In this document: positions 17,778-27,752 of the stretch, one piece after another
Layout: every line of letters starts with the position of its first letter
Numbering within the stretch: the first letter of the stretch is position 1
Assembly (NCBI GenBank): GCA_938049335.1
Contig: CALIYX010000030.1
Coordinates: 1-64,000, forward strand
Source: an uncultured Clostridia bacterium
GTDB taxonomy: Bacteria; Bacillota; Clostridia; Peptostreptococcales; Anaerovoracaceae
Length of the DNA stretch: 64,000 nt
Reading direction: 5' to 3'
Notes under the pieces: generated by a model
The model's input: only the letters and a program-made list of their open reading frames with translations
What the model was told of the DNA's origin: nothing
Databases searched by the model: none
Made by a program: the position numbers and the translations under genes

Positions 17778-18928
17778 TAATTCTTTTCCATTATCTCATC
17801 AACTATTTTTTCACTTGCTCTCATTTGGCCAAGCTTCTTGCTGGCCTCTTCCATTTTTGAAATTCTATCCTTGTCTTTTGATAATTCCTCTATCAAATCA
17901 CTTAGCTTTTCTACATCGACATCAGCCTGCTCAAACAGCAGTCCTCCTCCGCAATCTGCGACGACCTTGGCATTATAATACTGATGGTTATCTGCCGCCC
18001 ATGGATAAGGAATTATAATCGAAGCCCTTCCACATGCTGTTATTTCAGCAAGAGATAGTGCACCTGCACGGCAAATCACAAGGTCTGAAGCCGATATGGC
18101 ATCAGCCATACCATCTATATACGGAAAAAGTCTAATTTGTCCATCCATAAACGACGTACCTGCTTCACCGATTAGTTTTCCTTCTTCCCGGGTAGCTTTT
18201 GATAGTCTATCCTTTGTATCATCAAAGAACCTAGTTCCCGTTCCGAAGATCAAGGTTCTCTTATCGCCTTTTTCTATTCTACGCGCGTAGGCCTCCGCCA
18301 CGCCGTTTATCTCATTTGAACCGAGGCTTCCTCCAAAGGAGAATACCACAAAATCCTCATCTGCTATGCCTAGTTTCTTTCTCGATTCAGTTCTATCGAG
18401 ATTCGTAAATTCAGACCTTACAGGGTTTCCTGTATATGAGGTTTTTATCTTTTGCTTGAATACTTTTTCCGCTCCCTCAAAGCCTAGGAAAACCTTTTTG
18501 CAGTACTTTGATGTAAATCTATTTCCTATGCCGGGATAGGCGTTTTGCTCGTGGATGTAGCAGTTTGCTCCACAAATTTTACCTGCAATTATGACAGGCA
18601 CGCTGACAAATCCACCAGTTCCGATAACAGCATCTGGCTTAAATTTTCTTATCAGCTTTATGGACTTAAAAATGCCCGCAAGCGTAAAGCTACACGCTTT
18701 GACGAACTCGCGCATATCGCTAAAAAATCCATTGCCTCTGTAAAACCATCTTGATGGAACCGCATGAAATTCATAGCCGTTCTTAGGCACAACTTCAGCT
18801 TCTATGCTGTCCTTACTACCTAAAAAAATGATTTCACTATCAGGCTTAAGCTTCTTTATTTGCTCCGCGATTGCTATCGCTGGATATAGATGTCCCCCAG
18901 TACCTCCACCGGTCATCACAAATTTCAT
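17777..18928 (-). CDS. murG: UDP-GlcNAc:undecaprenyl-PP-MurNAc-pentapeptide GlcNAc transferase
   Basis: 383 residues, a GT-B glycosyltransferase that converts lipid I to lipid II on the inner membrane face. Motifs: GGGTGGHLYPA near the start, EQNAYPG, and the UDP-binding region FSFGGSLGS and CRAGALSLAEI. The longer frame to 18994 would run into ftsW; ATG 18928 gives the canonical MKFVMTGGG N-terminus and overlaps the ftsW stop by one base. Confidence 0.97.
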   Translation of the reverse strand: MKFVMTGGGTGGHLYPAIAIAEQIKKLKPDSEIIFLGSKDSIEAEVVPKNGYEFHAVPSRWFYRGNGFFSDMREFVKACSFTLAGIFKSIKLIRKFKPDAVIGTGGFVSVPVIIAGKICGANCYIHEQNAYPGIGNRFTSKYCKKVFLGFEGAEKVFKQKIKTSYTGNPVRSEFTNLDRTESRKKLGIADEDFVVFSFGGSLGSNEINGVAEAYARRIEKGDKRTLIFGTGTRFFDDTKDRLSKATREEGKLIGEAGTSFMDGQIRLFPYIDGMADAISASDLVICRAGALSLAEITACGRASIIIPYPWAADNHQYYNAKVVADCGGGLLFEQADVDVEKLSDLIEELSKDKDRISKMEEASKKLGQMRASEKIVDEIMEKN

Positions 18929-20052
18929 TAGATATCCTCTCTCTGCTGTCTCGAAATATTTAGCACCACGCCGATAAGGAACATGAAAATCCACAGTGCG
19001 TTACCACCATAGCTTATGAACGGAAGTGCAACTCCTGTAGGTGGCATAGACGATGTTACAACTGCAACATTAAGAACTACCTGAGCACCTATCATTATCG
19101 CAACACCCGAAGCAAGAAGGGTTCCAAAGCTATCCTTTGCATTTAGGGCAATACAGAATATTCTCCAAACGACAACTACAAATACCATAAGAAGAGCCGC
19201 AACCCCAACAAAGCCAAGCTCCTCACCTATGATAGCGAGTATAAAGTCATTTTGTGGTTCCGGTAAGTATAGATTCTTCTGCACGCTGTTTCCGAGTCCT
19301 CTGCCTCTAAGTCCTCCTGTAGCGAGAGCAAGAAGCGACTGAACTACCTGAAATCCCCCTTCTAGGGAGTATTTAAATGGATTCAAAAAGCTTACAACTC
19401 TATCGTGCTGATAGCCCGAGCTAAATAATCCTAAATATATGCTTCCTAACGAGAGACCGCCAACTAAAAGTCCTATGTATCCCCAGTGCATTCCAGAGAT
19501 AAAAGCGATTCCCGCCGAAATCAAAAATACTGTTATAGATGTCGAAAGGTTTGGCTGAAGCACAATCATTCCGCACACAAATAGAGTGTAGGCAACTATA
19601 GGCGCAAGACCCATCATGCTCTTTGCTCTTTCCTTGCTCGCCGAAAAATATGCAGAGCCAAGGATAATGATGGTTGGCTTTGCTAGTTCTCCAGGCATGA
19701 TGGTTATTCCAAGTTTTACCCATCTTCGAGCATTATTGACAGTTACACCAAGAGGTGTAAATATCATAAATAACATCAAAACCTCAATGATGGCAATTAG
19801 AACGGCAAACCGCCTATACTTATGATAGTCTATTAGCGAAGTAAACATCATTATGCCAAATCCACTGACCGCAAAGAATCCTTGCTTCCAAAGAAAAGCA
19901 TATGGCGTTCCTGAAGTGTTTATTGCACTGTAGTAGCTGGCACTGAAAACCATAACCACTCCGAACACCGTCAATATTGTAATAAGGACGACAAGCACAG
20001 GGTCACAGCTTTTTAAATTATTCAGTTTTCCTAGCTTTAGCAATTTTTTCAT
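18928..20052 (-). CDS. ftsW: SEDS peptidoglycan glycosyltransferase FtsW
   Basis: 374 residues, about ten membrane segments. SEDS-family motifs include SLIDYHKYR, LQPNLSTS, GFQVVQSLLALATGGLRGRGLG and the C-terminal PPTGVALPFISYGGNAL. FtsW polymerises septal glycan with its cognate class B PBP, which is encoded in the same cluster. Translationally coupled to murG. Confidence 0.96.
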   Translation of the reverse strand: MKKLLKLGKLNNLKSCDPVLVVLITILTVFGVVMVFSASYYSAINTSGTPYAFLWKQGFFAVSGFGIMMFTSLIDYHKYRRFAVLIAIIEVLMLFMIFTPLGVTVNNARRWVKLGITIMPGELAKPTIIILGSAYFSASKERAKSMMGLAPIVAYTLFVCGMIVLQPNLSTSITVFLISAGIAFISGMHWGYIGLLVGGLSLGSIYLGLFSSGYQHDRVVSFLNPFKYSLEGGFQVVQSLLALATGGLRGRGLGNSVQKNLYLPEPQNDFILAIIGEELGFVGVAALLMVFVVVVWRIFCIALNAKDSFGTLLASGVAIMIGAQVVLNVAVVTSSMPPTGVALPFISYGGNALWIFMFLIGVVLNISRQQREDI

Positions 20053-20071
20053 TCCAATACCCTAATTAAAT

Positions 20072-21436
20072 TCATTTGAGTTTCTCAACGCAGCGCTTAA
20101 AGTGTTCACCACGTCTTTCATAACTTTCGTACATATCCCAGCTTGCACATGCAGGTGAAAGCAAAACTGTATCGCCGCTACTCGCAAGCTCATGAGCTCT
20201 TTCAACACATTCATCCAAGGTGCTGAAGTTCTCGTATTCTGTAAATCCACATCTATCCGCAGACTCCGCTATTATATGAGCATCTCTTCCGAAGAGAAGA
20301 AGCTTCTTCACCGCTCCATCAAAGTTAGATGTAAATTCGTCAAAATCCTGCTGCTTTCCATCACCGCCAGCAATCAAAAGAACATTTTTCTTTATTGCTC
20401 TCAGCGCAGTTAGCGATGCATCTACATTTGTGCCCTTCGAATCATTATAGTATTTAACGCCATCGATTTCTGCACAGAACTCTATTCTATGCTCAACACC
20501 GCCAAAATTTCTTATCGCTTCGGCTATGACTTCCTTATCTATTCCTGCAAAGTAGCATATGCCGACTGCCGCCAGAACATTTTCGACATTATGATCGCCT
20601 ATTATCCTGATATCGCTCTTATCACATATGTAAACCTTATCATTTTTATCATTTACATATATCTTTTCATCGTCTAAAATTACACCATAGTTAAGTTTTT
20701 CTTTTCTGCTGAATGGCACTACTGTGCACCTTGCATTCTTTGCTAAATCAAAGCAAAGTTTGTCATCATAATTTATGATTAGATACTGATTTTCGCCTTG
20801 ATTTGCAAAGATTTTAGCCTTAGCTGCACCGTAGGCTTCCATGGTATGATGCCTGTTTAAGTGGTCAGGTGTCAGATTTAATATTGCAGAAACTAGCGGT
20901 CTAAATTCTTTAGTTGTCTCTAGCTGAAAACTGCTTACTTCCGTTACAAGCCAGTCATCTTTTGTTGCTTCGATAGCAGCACCGATTACGGCCTTACCAA
21001 TGTTTCCGACAACCGAAGTCCTTCTCTTTGATCTCTCAAAGATTTCCCCAACTAGACTTGTTGTCGTCGTCTTACCATTAGTTCCAGTTATCGCAACGAA
21101 GGTTCCGTCACAAAGTCTATACGCAAGCTCTAGCTCTCCAATTACTTCAGCTCCAGTTTTCTCAGCCCTCTGAATAAATTCAAGTTCAGGGCTTACTCCA
21201 GGACTCATAATCACGTAGTCAAACTTTGTTTCGTCTGGATTCTGCCCTAGGAAGGCATGCTTACACGTCCTATCTATTAGCGCTACAAGAGCCTCATCCA
21301 TGTCATCTCTAGTCTTGCTATCCTGAGCATAGAGCTCACAGCCCTTTCCTCCTAGCATTTCGAGAGTTGCTTTTCCCGTTCTTCCAAGACCTACAACCAA
21401 TATTTTCTTGTTCTGTATCTTATCCAAAAATTTCAT
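20072..21436 (-). CDS. murD: UDP-N-acetylmuramoylalanine-D-glutamate ligase
   Basis: 454 residues. N-terminal Rossmann region (VVGLGRTGKATLEML), ATP loop GTNGKTTTTS, the Mur ligase central region with DWLVTEVSSFQLE and LNLTPDHLNRH, and a C-terminal domain with YNDSKGTN. It adds D-Glu to UDP-MurNAc-L-Ala in the cytosol. It lies 7 bases after mraY. Confidence 0.97.
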   Translation of the reverse strand: MKFLDKIQNKKILVVGLGRTGKATLEMLGGKGCELYAQDSKTRDDMDEALVALIDRTCKHAFLGQNPDETKFDYVIMSPGVSPELEFIQRAEKTGAEVIGELELAYRLCDGTFVAITGTNGKTTTTSLVGEIFERSKRRTSVVGNIGKAVIGAAIEATKDDWLVTEVSSFQLETTKEFRPLVSAILNLTPDHLNRHHTMEAYGAAKAKIFANQGENQYLIINYDDKLCFDLAKNARCTVVPFSRKEKLNYGVILDDEKIYVNDKNDKVYICDKSDIRIIGDHNVENVLAAVGICYFAGIDKEVIAEAIRNFGGVEHRIEFCAEIDGVKYYNDSKGTNVDASLTALRAIKKNVLLIAGGDGKQQDFDEFTSNFDGAVKKLLLFGRDAHIIAESADRCGFTEYENFSTLDECVERAHELASSGDTVLLSPACASWDMYESYERRGEHFKRCVEKLK

Positions 21437-21443
21437 TTTACAC

Positions 21444-22400
21444 CTAAATCATATATATTAGGTAAGCCAGCAAGCAGCAAAGCGCGCTGACGAGCCAAAA
21501 TATTAGAACTACAACTCTCTCGTGCAATCCGCACATTTCAAAGTGATGGTGGATTGGAGCCATCTTGAAGACTCTTTTTCCTGTTGATTTAAAGGAAACA
21601 ACCTGAATGATTACAGATAGCGATTCCATCACATATATGAAGCCAGAGACTATGAGCAGGAATTCCATCTTAAGCATGATAGCAGCCGCTGCAAGCGCTC
21701 CGCCCAAAGCCATAGAACCTGTATCACCCATGAAGAGTTTCGCTGGATTTTTATTAAAAATCAGGAATCCAAGACAGACACCACTTAGCGCCGTGCAGAA
21801 CACAAACGGTGAATTTTGACCCATCTGCATTGCTATGATAGCAAAGAATGTAGATACAATAGCTGTTACTCCACTGCAAAGGCCATCTAGTCCATCCGTT
21901 AGGTTTACACTGTTTGCCATAGCTACAACAACTAAAATTACAAATGGAATATAGAAAAGTCCAAATTCTATGTACTGGCCGTAGAAAGGAATGAAAACCT
22001 TAGTTCCATAATCTGAGAACATGGATATGTATATGCCTAAGACTGCTGCAAATCCAACCTGAAGAACTATCTTCTGCCAAGCCCTAAGACCTAGGTTGTG
22101 CTTTTTTGCGACCTTGATGAAATCATCAAAGAAGCCGATAGCTCCAAAGAGTAGCATGACGCAAATCATCATTAGGTTTTCTGCACCGAAGCCTCCAAAG
22201 ATTAAAACTACCACAAGCTGCGCGAGAATCATGGCGATTCCGCCCATCGTTGGCGTTCCCGACTTCTTTTGATGCGACTCAGGTCCTTCCTCACGTATGT
22301 ACTGTTTAAATTGTTTTTTCTTAAGTAACGGTATTTCTACTGCCGTAAGAACCGCAGACATCGTAAGTCCTACAAGCAGAACCAGAAAAAATCGTTCCAT
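21444..22400 (-). CDS. mraY: phospho-MurNAc-pentapeptide transferase MraY
   Basis: 318 residues with about ten membrane helices. Signature residues: KKSGTPTMGG near 45, the Asp-rich FFDDFIK, NLTDGLDGL, and MAPIHHHFE near the C-terminus. It makes lipid I from UDP-MurNAc-pentapeptide and undecaprenyl phosphate. An AAGGGA site precedes the ATG. Confidence 0.97.
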   Translation of the reverse strand: MERFFLVLLVGLTMSAVLTAVEIPLLKKKQFKQYIREEGPESHQKKSGTPTMGGIAMILAQLVVVLIFGGFGAENLMMICVMLLFGAIGFFDDFIKVAKKHNLGLRAWQKIVLQVGFAAVLGIYISMFSDYGTKVFIPFYGQYIEFGLFYIPFVILVVVAMANSVNLTDGLDGLCSGVTAIVSTFFAIIAMQMGQNSPFVFCTALSGVCLGFLIFNKNPAKLFMGDTGSMALGGALAAAAIMLKMEFLLIVSGFIYVMESLSVIIQVVSFKSTGKRVFKMAPIHHHFEMCGLHERVVVLIFWLVSALCCLLAYLIYMI

Positions 22401-22435
22401 AATATCAAGTTCCCTTCTTATAAATGCATCGGCAT

Positions 22436-23818
22436 TTACTTATTTATGCTGTCAATCAGCTTCTCAAGCTCATAGCTTCTCGATGCCTTCAAAAGCACGA
22501 GATCGCCCGCCTTAAGATAATCGTTAATAACATCTGCAAGAGCGTCTCTGCTATCAAAGTGAAGCATTTTGTTCTTATCCATTCCCTCAGAAGCTGCTTC
22601 TTCTGCAATAAGTGAAGCATCGCTTCCTACGGTAATCATCAAATCTAGATCAAGCTTTGCCGCCTCTCTTCCCACTCTGCGATGAGATTCCTCGCGCACA
22701 GCCCCAAGCTCATTCATGCCTGCAAGCACTGCAAGCTTTCTCTTTCCTTCACTCTTAACTAAGGTTTTGAGTGCGGAGATCATCGACTCCGGTGCCGCAT
22801 TATATGCATCGTCTATTATATTAACCTCGCCAGCTTCAACAAATCTCAAACGGCTTCCCGTCATCTCTATGTCCTGAAGTCCAGCAATTATATCATCAAA
22901 ATTCATACCTATGGATTTACAAGCTGCTGCTGCAAGCGCTGCATTTAGAGCGTTATGTTCTCCCATAATGCCCAGCTTTACATGATGCTTTTCACCTTCG
23001 CATACTAAATCAAAAGCGATTCCATCATAACCGAGGTTTTCCACAGCTGAAACGCGAACATCCGCATTTTCAGCCTTGCCTGCTCTAAGAATCCTATACG
23101 GAACTTTATCCTCATCAATAGTCTCAAGCATGTCATCATCTGCATTTACAACGAGAATTTTTGATTCGTCAAAGCCCTCAACGATTTCCATCTTTGCTTT
23201 GAAAATATTCTCGCGTGTTCCAAGTTTTTCAAGATGCGAATATCCGATGTTAGTTATAACTGCGACATCTGGCTTTGCAATCTCTGTGAGCCTGCTTATC
23301 TGACCTAAAGCATCCATTCCCATCTCAACAACAACTGCATCCATACTGCCATCAAAGCTCAAAAGCGTAATCGGAAGGCCCGTCTCGCTGTTTAGATTAG
23401 CCTTGCTAGTTCCGGCATTAAAGCCTTTTTTTAGAATGGCATAAATCATGTCTCTGGTCGTTGTTTTTCCAACGCTTCCAGTTACTGCAAGCTTCTTCAT
23501 ATCAAAACGAGCTATATACCACGCAGATAATTCCTGAAGCGCATACATCGCATCGTCTGTAAGGATTAAAGCGCAATCCTCTGGTACTGTCTCAGCTGTT
23601 TCTTCTTTTGATATGAGCATTATTCTGCAACCATTATCGTAGGCAGATTTCATGAACTTATGTCCGTCATTGAATTCGCCCACCATGGCACAAAATAGGT
23701 CTCCGCTCTTTGCATTCCTTGAATCTATGCAGATATCAGTCGCTGCTTCATCTCCGCTTCCACGAATCAGCTTTCCTTTAACTGCATCTGCAATTTGTCT
23801 GGCTCTTAACTCTTCCAT
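22436..23818 (-). CDS. murF: UDP-MurNAc-tripeptide D-alanyl-D-alanine ligase
   Basis: 460 residues. N-terminal substrate domain with IDSRNAKSGDLFCA, P-loop VTGSVGKTTTRDM, central ligase motifs TNIGYSHLEKLGTRENI and a C-terminal domain with DDAYNAAPESM. It adds D-Ala-D-Ala to complete the stem pentapeptide. No murE lies beside it, which is unusual, as murE and murF are commonly adjacent. Confidence 0.97.
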   Translation of the reverse strand: MEELRARQIADAVKGKLIRGSGDEAATDICIDSRNAKSGDLFCAMVGEFNDGHKFMKSAYDNGCRIMLISKEETAETVPEDCALILTDDAMYALQELSAWYIARFDMKKLAVTGSVGKTTTRDMIYAILKKGFNAGTSKANLNSETGLPITLLSFDGSMDAVVVEMGMDALGQISRLTEIAKPDVAVITNIGYSHLEKLGTRENIFKAKMEIVEGFDESKILVVNADDDMLETIDEDKVPYRILRAGKAENADVRVSAVENLGYDGIAFDLVCEGEKHHVKLGIMGEHNALNAALAAAACKSIGMNFDDIIAGLQDIEMTGSRLRFVEAGEVNIIDDAYNAAPESMISALKTLVKSEGKRKLAVLAGMNELGAVREESHRRVGREAAKLDLDLMITVGSDASLIAEEAASEGMDKNKMLHFDSRDALADVINDYLKAGDLVLLKASRSYELEKLIDSINK

Positions 23819-23827
23819 TGATTTTTC

Positions 23828-25834
23828 CTAGCTTCTGTACAAATAAATGATTTCTTTTTTATCTATCTTTTTTCCACCCTTAGGGTATTGGTCCACAATT
23901 GTGAAATCTAGATCTTTATCCTTCTTCTCATCGTCTGTAAGTGCAGGTCTAACTTCATACTTTAGTCCATACTCATCTAGTATAGCTTTTGCATCCTTAT
24001 ATGAAGCATTTGTAAGATCAGGCACATAGGCTGTCTTCTGCTTCTCAGAGTCCTCCTTAAGATCGTCTGCTGCATTGACATTAAGATAAGGTAGCGCCTT
24101 TGTCAAAAAGTCATTTGCGATAGGAATAGCTGTTATATCTGCATAAGACTGATTTGGTGAGTTACAAACAATTAGTACTACAATCTTAGGATTATCTATA
24201 GGTGCCATACATATAAATGAAGTATCTGTCTTTGACTGTGAGTATGACCCATTAACAGCCTTTGATGCGGTACCAGTCTTACCACCTATTCTATAGCCTG
24301 GCATCTTTGCAGTTTTACCACCGTACTTGTCAACCTGCTGCTCCATTATATTTAACATTTCCTCGCAGGTCTTTGAAGACAGAACCTTTCTCACCTTTGT
24401 TGGCTTAAATTCTACAACTGTCTTTCCGTCTTTATCAGTGAGCTTTCTAACAAAATGAGGCTTCATCATAACACCATCGTTTCCTATTGAAGAAACCGCA
24501 GTTATGAGCTGCATTGGCGTTATAGCTATACCCTGTCCAAATCCCATAGACGCTAGCTCAAGCGGACCAACCTTTTCTAAATCTGTAACTATAGGATTGC
24601 TCTCTCCAGGATAGTCAATTCCCGTCTTTTCTGTTATTCCAAATAGCTCAAGATGCTTGTAGAATGTATCCTTGCCCATGTTCAGTGCAAGCTGCATGTG
24701 CACCGGGTTACAAGACTGTCCTACAGCCTGAGTCAATGTCTCTGCGCCGTGAGGCTTTCTATCAGCGTCAAAGATTTTGAGCCCTGAAACCTCATAAAAT
24801 CCCTTACAATAGAACGGTGTATCTGGTGTAACAAGACCCTCTTCTAGTGAAGAAGACGATGTCAAAAGCTTAAATGTTGATCCCGGCTCATACACATCGC
24901 TGACAAGTGCATTTCCCCACATTCTATTTAGATATTCCGATTTCTTGGAGTTACTAAGCTTGTTGTAAACTTTTAGCGCATCCTCGCCAACTGGCTTTGT
25001 TGGATCGTTTGGATCAAAGGTAGGATTCGTAGCCATAGCTAGAATTTCTCCAGTCTTAGGGTCCATCACGATACCGCTAACACGTTCAGCTCCAGTCTTT
25101 TTCATTCCCGTTGCAACAGCATTTTCTAGATAGTGCTGCAGCACTTCATCTATAGTGAGCTCTACATTAAGGCCATCCTTAGCCTCATAGTACTTGCTGC
25201 TTCCATTTGATAGCTGGTTTCCGTTTACATCGGCTTCGATTACCGCACGTCCAGTCGTTCCGCTAAGATACTCGTTATACTGGTATTCTATTCCGCTTCT
25301 TCCTTCGCCCTCGTCATTTACACTGCCCAGAAGATTTGCCGCGAAGCTCTTCATAGGATAAAAACGCTTTGTATCCTCTGTAATTTCAATTCCCGAGATA
25401 TCTAGATCTGAAAGTTTATCTGCAGTATCCTTCTCAAGGTATTTTGCCGCCTTTAGCAAAACCTGGTCAGACTTGAGCAAGTTCAAAACTTCTTCGCTTT
25501 CCATTCCTAGCACTACTGAAATTCTATTTGCTACTTCTGTGAGCTTATCACCAGGATAATTTTCTCTAATCTGCGAAGGTCTAAACCAAAGCGTATAGCA
25601 AGTTGCACTCGACGCGAGTTCCTCTCCGTTTCTGTCGTAGATAGAACCACGCTTTGCCTGGATTGGAATATCTCTCTTCTGCTGATCCTTTGCCATATCG
25701 CTGTATTCGCTTCCTCTTACAACTTGTATCCAAGCCATTCTAAATAGAAGCAGAATCAAAAGAAGTGCCATGGTTCCGAATACGAATATTATCCTTTTTT
25801 TGCTCTTTAAATTAGTTTTGGTTCTCTCTGCCAT
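23828..25834 (-). CDS. ftsI: class B penicillin-binding protein (FtsI/SpoVD type) with one PASTA domain
   Basis: 668 residues. One membrane segment (about 14-36), a dimerisation/pedestal domain (RGSIYDRNGEELA), then a transpeptidase domain with SxxK at 319-322 (EPGSTFK), SxN at 374-376 (QSCN) and KTG at 519-521. A single PASTA domain occupies about 607-668. It cross-links septal peptidoglycan with FtsW. A terminator-like hairpin lies 26 bases upstream of the start. The division versus sporulation role cannot be told from sequence; the cluster context favours division. Confidence 0.95.
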   Translation of the reverse strand: MAERTKTNLKSKKRIIFVFGTMALLLILLLFRMAWIQVVRGSEYSDMAKDQQKRDIPIQAKRGSIYDRNGEELASSATCYTLWFRPSQIRENYPGDKLTEVANRISVVLGMESEEVLNLLKSDQVLLKAAKYLEKDTADKLSDLDISGIEITEDTKRFYPMKSFAANLLGSVNDEGEGRSGIEYQYNEYLSGTTGRAVIEADVNGNQLSNGSSKYYEAKDGLNVELTIDEVLQHYLENAVATGMKKTGAERVSGIVMDPKTGEILAMATNPTFDPNDPTKPVGEDALKVYNKLSNSKKSEYLNRMWGNALVSDVYEPGSTFKLLTSSSSLEEGLVTPDTPFYCKGFYEVSGLKIFDADRKPHGAETLTQAVGQSCNPVHMQLALNMGKDTFYKHLELFGITEKTGIDYPGESNPIVTDLEKVGPLELASMGFGQGIAITPMQLITAVSSIGNDGVMMKPHFVRKLTDKDGKTVVEFKPTKVRKVLSSKTCEEMLNIMEQQVDKYGGKTAKMPGYRIGGKTGTASKAVNGSYSQSKTDTSFICMAPIDNPKIVVLIVCNSPNQSYADITAIPIANDFLTKALPYLNVNAADDLKEDSEKQKTAYVPDLTNASYKDAKAILDEYGLKYEVRPALTDDEKKDKDLDFTIVDQYPKGGKKIDKKEIIYLYRS

Positions 25835-25860
25835 TTAGCAATCCCTTTACCTTTATTATG

Positions 25861-25894
25861 AAAAAACCGACAAACTGCGATATTCAGTTGTCGG
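25861..25894 (-). terminator. terminator-like hairpin between ftsL and the PBP gene
   Basis: CCGACAAACTG (25867-25877) pairs with CAGTTGTCGG (25885-25894), with one bulged A, and on the minus strand is followed by T6. It lies inside the dcw cluster, 26 bases before the PBP start, with no obvious promoter between. It should therefore act as a partial terminator or an RNA processing/stability element. Confidence 0.75.
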
Positions 25895-25920
25895 CTGTTT
25901 TATGCAAGCTGATAACGCCT

Positions 25921-26268
25921 TTATTTATATGCGTTTTCCTTTATTATACTCGCTAGATTTCCCTTTGGAGCAGCGGTCTTTGATAGATATATGCACTCGT
26001 TCTCGTTTGCGTACACCATGCCGAGTTTGCTTGTTGCCACAGTCTCAATGTGTTCTAGGCTGTTGGCAGCTTTAATCTTTACATCTAATGTATCTATCTC
26101 GTCCTGCAAGATCCTGTTGTTTCGGTCGAGCTGGTTATTAGTCATCTTAAGCTCTGCGCTATAAGCGGACAAAACAACCAAAAATATGCAAATCATTCCC
26201 ACCAAAACTATACTAAACACAGTTTTATTTCTTATAAGATTGATCTTTTGTCTCTGACTCTTAACCAT
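25921..26268 (-). CDS. ftsL: FtsL-like cell division protein
   Basis: 115 residues. A basic N-terminus, one membrane segment (about 16-35, VFSIVLVGMICIFLVVLSAY) and an extracellular leucine-zipper-like coil (LDRNNRILQDEIDTLDVKI) fit FtsL/DivIC. The position between rsmH and the PBP gene is diagnostic for ftsL; sequence similarity in this family is low. It works with FtsQ/DivIB in the divisome. Confidence 0.85.
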   Translation of the reverse strand: MVKSQRQKINLIRNKTVFSIVLVGMICIFLVVLSAYSAELKMTNNQLDRNNRILQDEIDTLDVKIKAANSLEHIETVATSKLGMVYANENECIYLSKTAAPKGNLASIIKENAYK

Positions 26269-26289
26269 TTCCCATCCTCAATAACTTCT

Positions 26290-27234
26290 TTATCTCTTCC
26301 CAAGTTTTTCACAAACTCTCAGTTTTGCACTCCTTGCCCTCGGATTTTCGTCCTCCTGCGATTCACTTGGCACTATAGGTTTCTTATTTATCTTCTTTAT
26401 CTCAGGCTTCTTTCCGCATACGCAGATTGGAATTTCTGGTGGGCATACGCAAGGATTTTCCCTTTCGCTATACGCATCCTTTACAATTCTATCCTCTAGC
26501 GAGTGGAATGATATTATCGCAAGCCTCCCCTTAGGTGCTAATACATCTATGAAGTCATCTACCGCTCTCTTTACTCCTCCGAGCTCATCGTTAACTTCTA
26601 TCCTTATCGCCTGAAATGTTCTCTTTGCTGGGTGCGGTCCATTTCTTCTTGCTGATGCTGGAACCGCTGCCTTTATTATTTCTACTAGTTCAAAAGTTGT
26701 TTCTATCGGTTTTTCGCGTCTTGCTTTAACTATGAAGTCTGCAATCCTACTCGCCCAACGTTCCTCACCGTAGCTTTTGATTATTCTATATAACTCATCC
26801 TTGGAATACTCATTAACTATATCGTAAGCTGTCATACCCTCGCTTCTATCCATTCTCATGTCTAGAGCAGCGTCGTTCATATATGAAAACCCACGCTCTG
26901 GATTATCTAGCTGATACGATGAAACTCCTAAGTCTAGAAGTGCTCCATCAATTTCCTCTATATCCAGTTCCCTTAGGATGTTCTTGATATCCGAATAGTT
27001 TCCGTGAACAAAAGCCTTCTTGCAATCAAATCCCTCAAGTCTTTTCGAAGAAACACTGAGAGCTTCTTCGTCTCTATCGATTCCAATCAGCATTCCTTTT
27101 GGCGATAGTCTCTTGCAAATTTCGCTTGAGTGTCCCGCTCCTCCGAGCGTGCCGTCAACATAGATGCCATCTGGATTGATATTGAGACCGTCTATGCATT
27201 CTTCTAGAAGCACTGGTACATGTGAAAATTCCAT
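26290..27234 (-). CDS. rsmH: 16S rRNA m4C1402 methyltransferase RsmH (MraW)
   Basis: 314 residues. N-terminal [16 protein letters not shown]-binding [22 protein letters not shown], and the C-terminal [13 protein letters not shown] are the RsmH signatures. It N4-methylates C1402 of 16S rRNA. The PENPRAR-like C-terminal motif is present as [11 protein letters not shown]. Second gene of the dcw cluster, with AGGAGGG before the ATG. Confidence 0.97.
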   Translation of the reverse strand: MEFSHVPVLLEECIDGLNINPDGIYVDGTLGGAGHSSEICKRLSPKGMLIGIDRDEEALSVSSKRLEGFDCKKAFVHGNYSDIKNILRELDIEEIDGALLDLGVSSYQLDNPERGFSYMNDAALDMRMDRSEGMTAYDIVNEYSKDELYRIIKSYGEERWASRIADFIVKARREKPIETTFELVEIIKAAVPASARRNGPHPAKRTFQAIRIEVNDELGGVKRAVDDFIDVLAPKGRLAIISFHSLEDRIVKDAYSERENPCVCPPEIPICVCGKKPEIKKINKKPIVPSESQEDENPRARSAKLRVCEKLGKR

Positions 27235-27242
27235 ATGCCCTC

Positions 27243-27674
27243 CTAGAAATTATATGCTGCCAAAGTCTGGTTGAACTCCTCTGTGTCCATACGATTTTCG
27301 TTATCTGGAGCATTCCATTGTTCCTTAGCCCAAACCTCTATTTTTCTCATCGCACCTATCGTAACTAGTTCCTTATCGATATGTGCATACTCCTTGAGTT
27401 CAGCTGGAATAATTATTCTGCCCTGTTTATCAAAGCCACATGAAACAGCATTACCACAGATATGCCTTACAAAAGCTCTGACCTTAGGGTCTGATTCTGG
27501 AAGCTTGTCTATCTTCTCAAGCAAATTCTCCCAGTCACTAATGTCATAAATGTATAGGCATCTATCGATTCCCTTAGTAAGAATGCACTCCTTACCAAGC
27601 CTATCTCTATACTTAGAAGGCACGATCATGCGATTCTTAACATCTATGGAATTATTGTATGTTCCGATAAACAA
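27243..27674 (-). CDS. mraZ: transcriptional regulator MraZ
   Basis: 143 residues. Two SpoVT-AbrB-type swapped-hairpin domains, first [18 protein letters not shown], second [17 protein letters not shown]. MraZ binds G-rich direct repeats upstream of its own cluster and represses or tunes it. The start is a TTG at 27674 with AGGAGG six bases upstream; no nearby ATG would preserve the conserved [12 protein letters not shown]-terminus. First gene of the dcw cluster. Confidence 0.96.
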   Translation of the reverse strand: MFIGTYNNSIDVKNRMIVPSKYRDRLGKECILTKGIDRCLYIYDISDWENLLEKIDKLPESDPKVRAFVRHICGNAVSCGFDKQGRIIIPAELKEYAHIDKELVTIGAMRKIEVWAKEQWNAPDNENRMDTEEFNQTLAAYNF

Positions 27675-27723
27675 ATCCTGCCTCCTTTCGCCACTTCACC
27701 TATTATCAAATATTAACACTGTA

Positions 27724-27752
27724 ATTATATACCACTTTCCCCCACCTATCAA
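27724..27752 (-). promoter_or_regulatory. sigma-A promoter of the dcw cluster
   Basis: On the minus strand, TTGATA (27747-27752), a 17-base spacer and TATAAT (27724-27729). The spacer holds two GTGG-type repeats, so repressor binding there would block polymerase. The start codon of mraZ lies 50 bases downstream of the -10 box. Confidence 0.88.
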
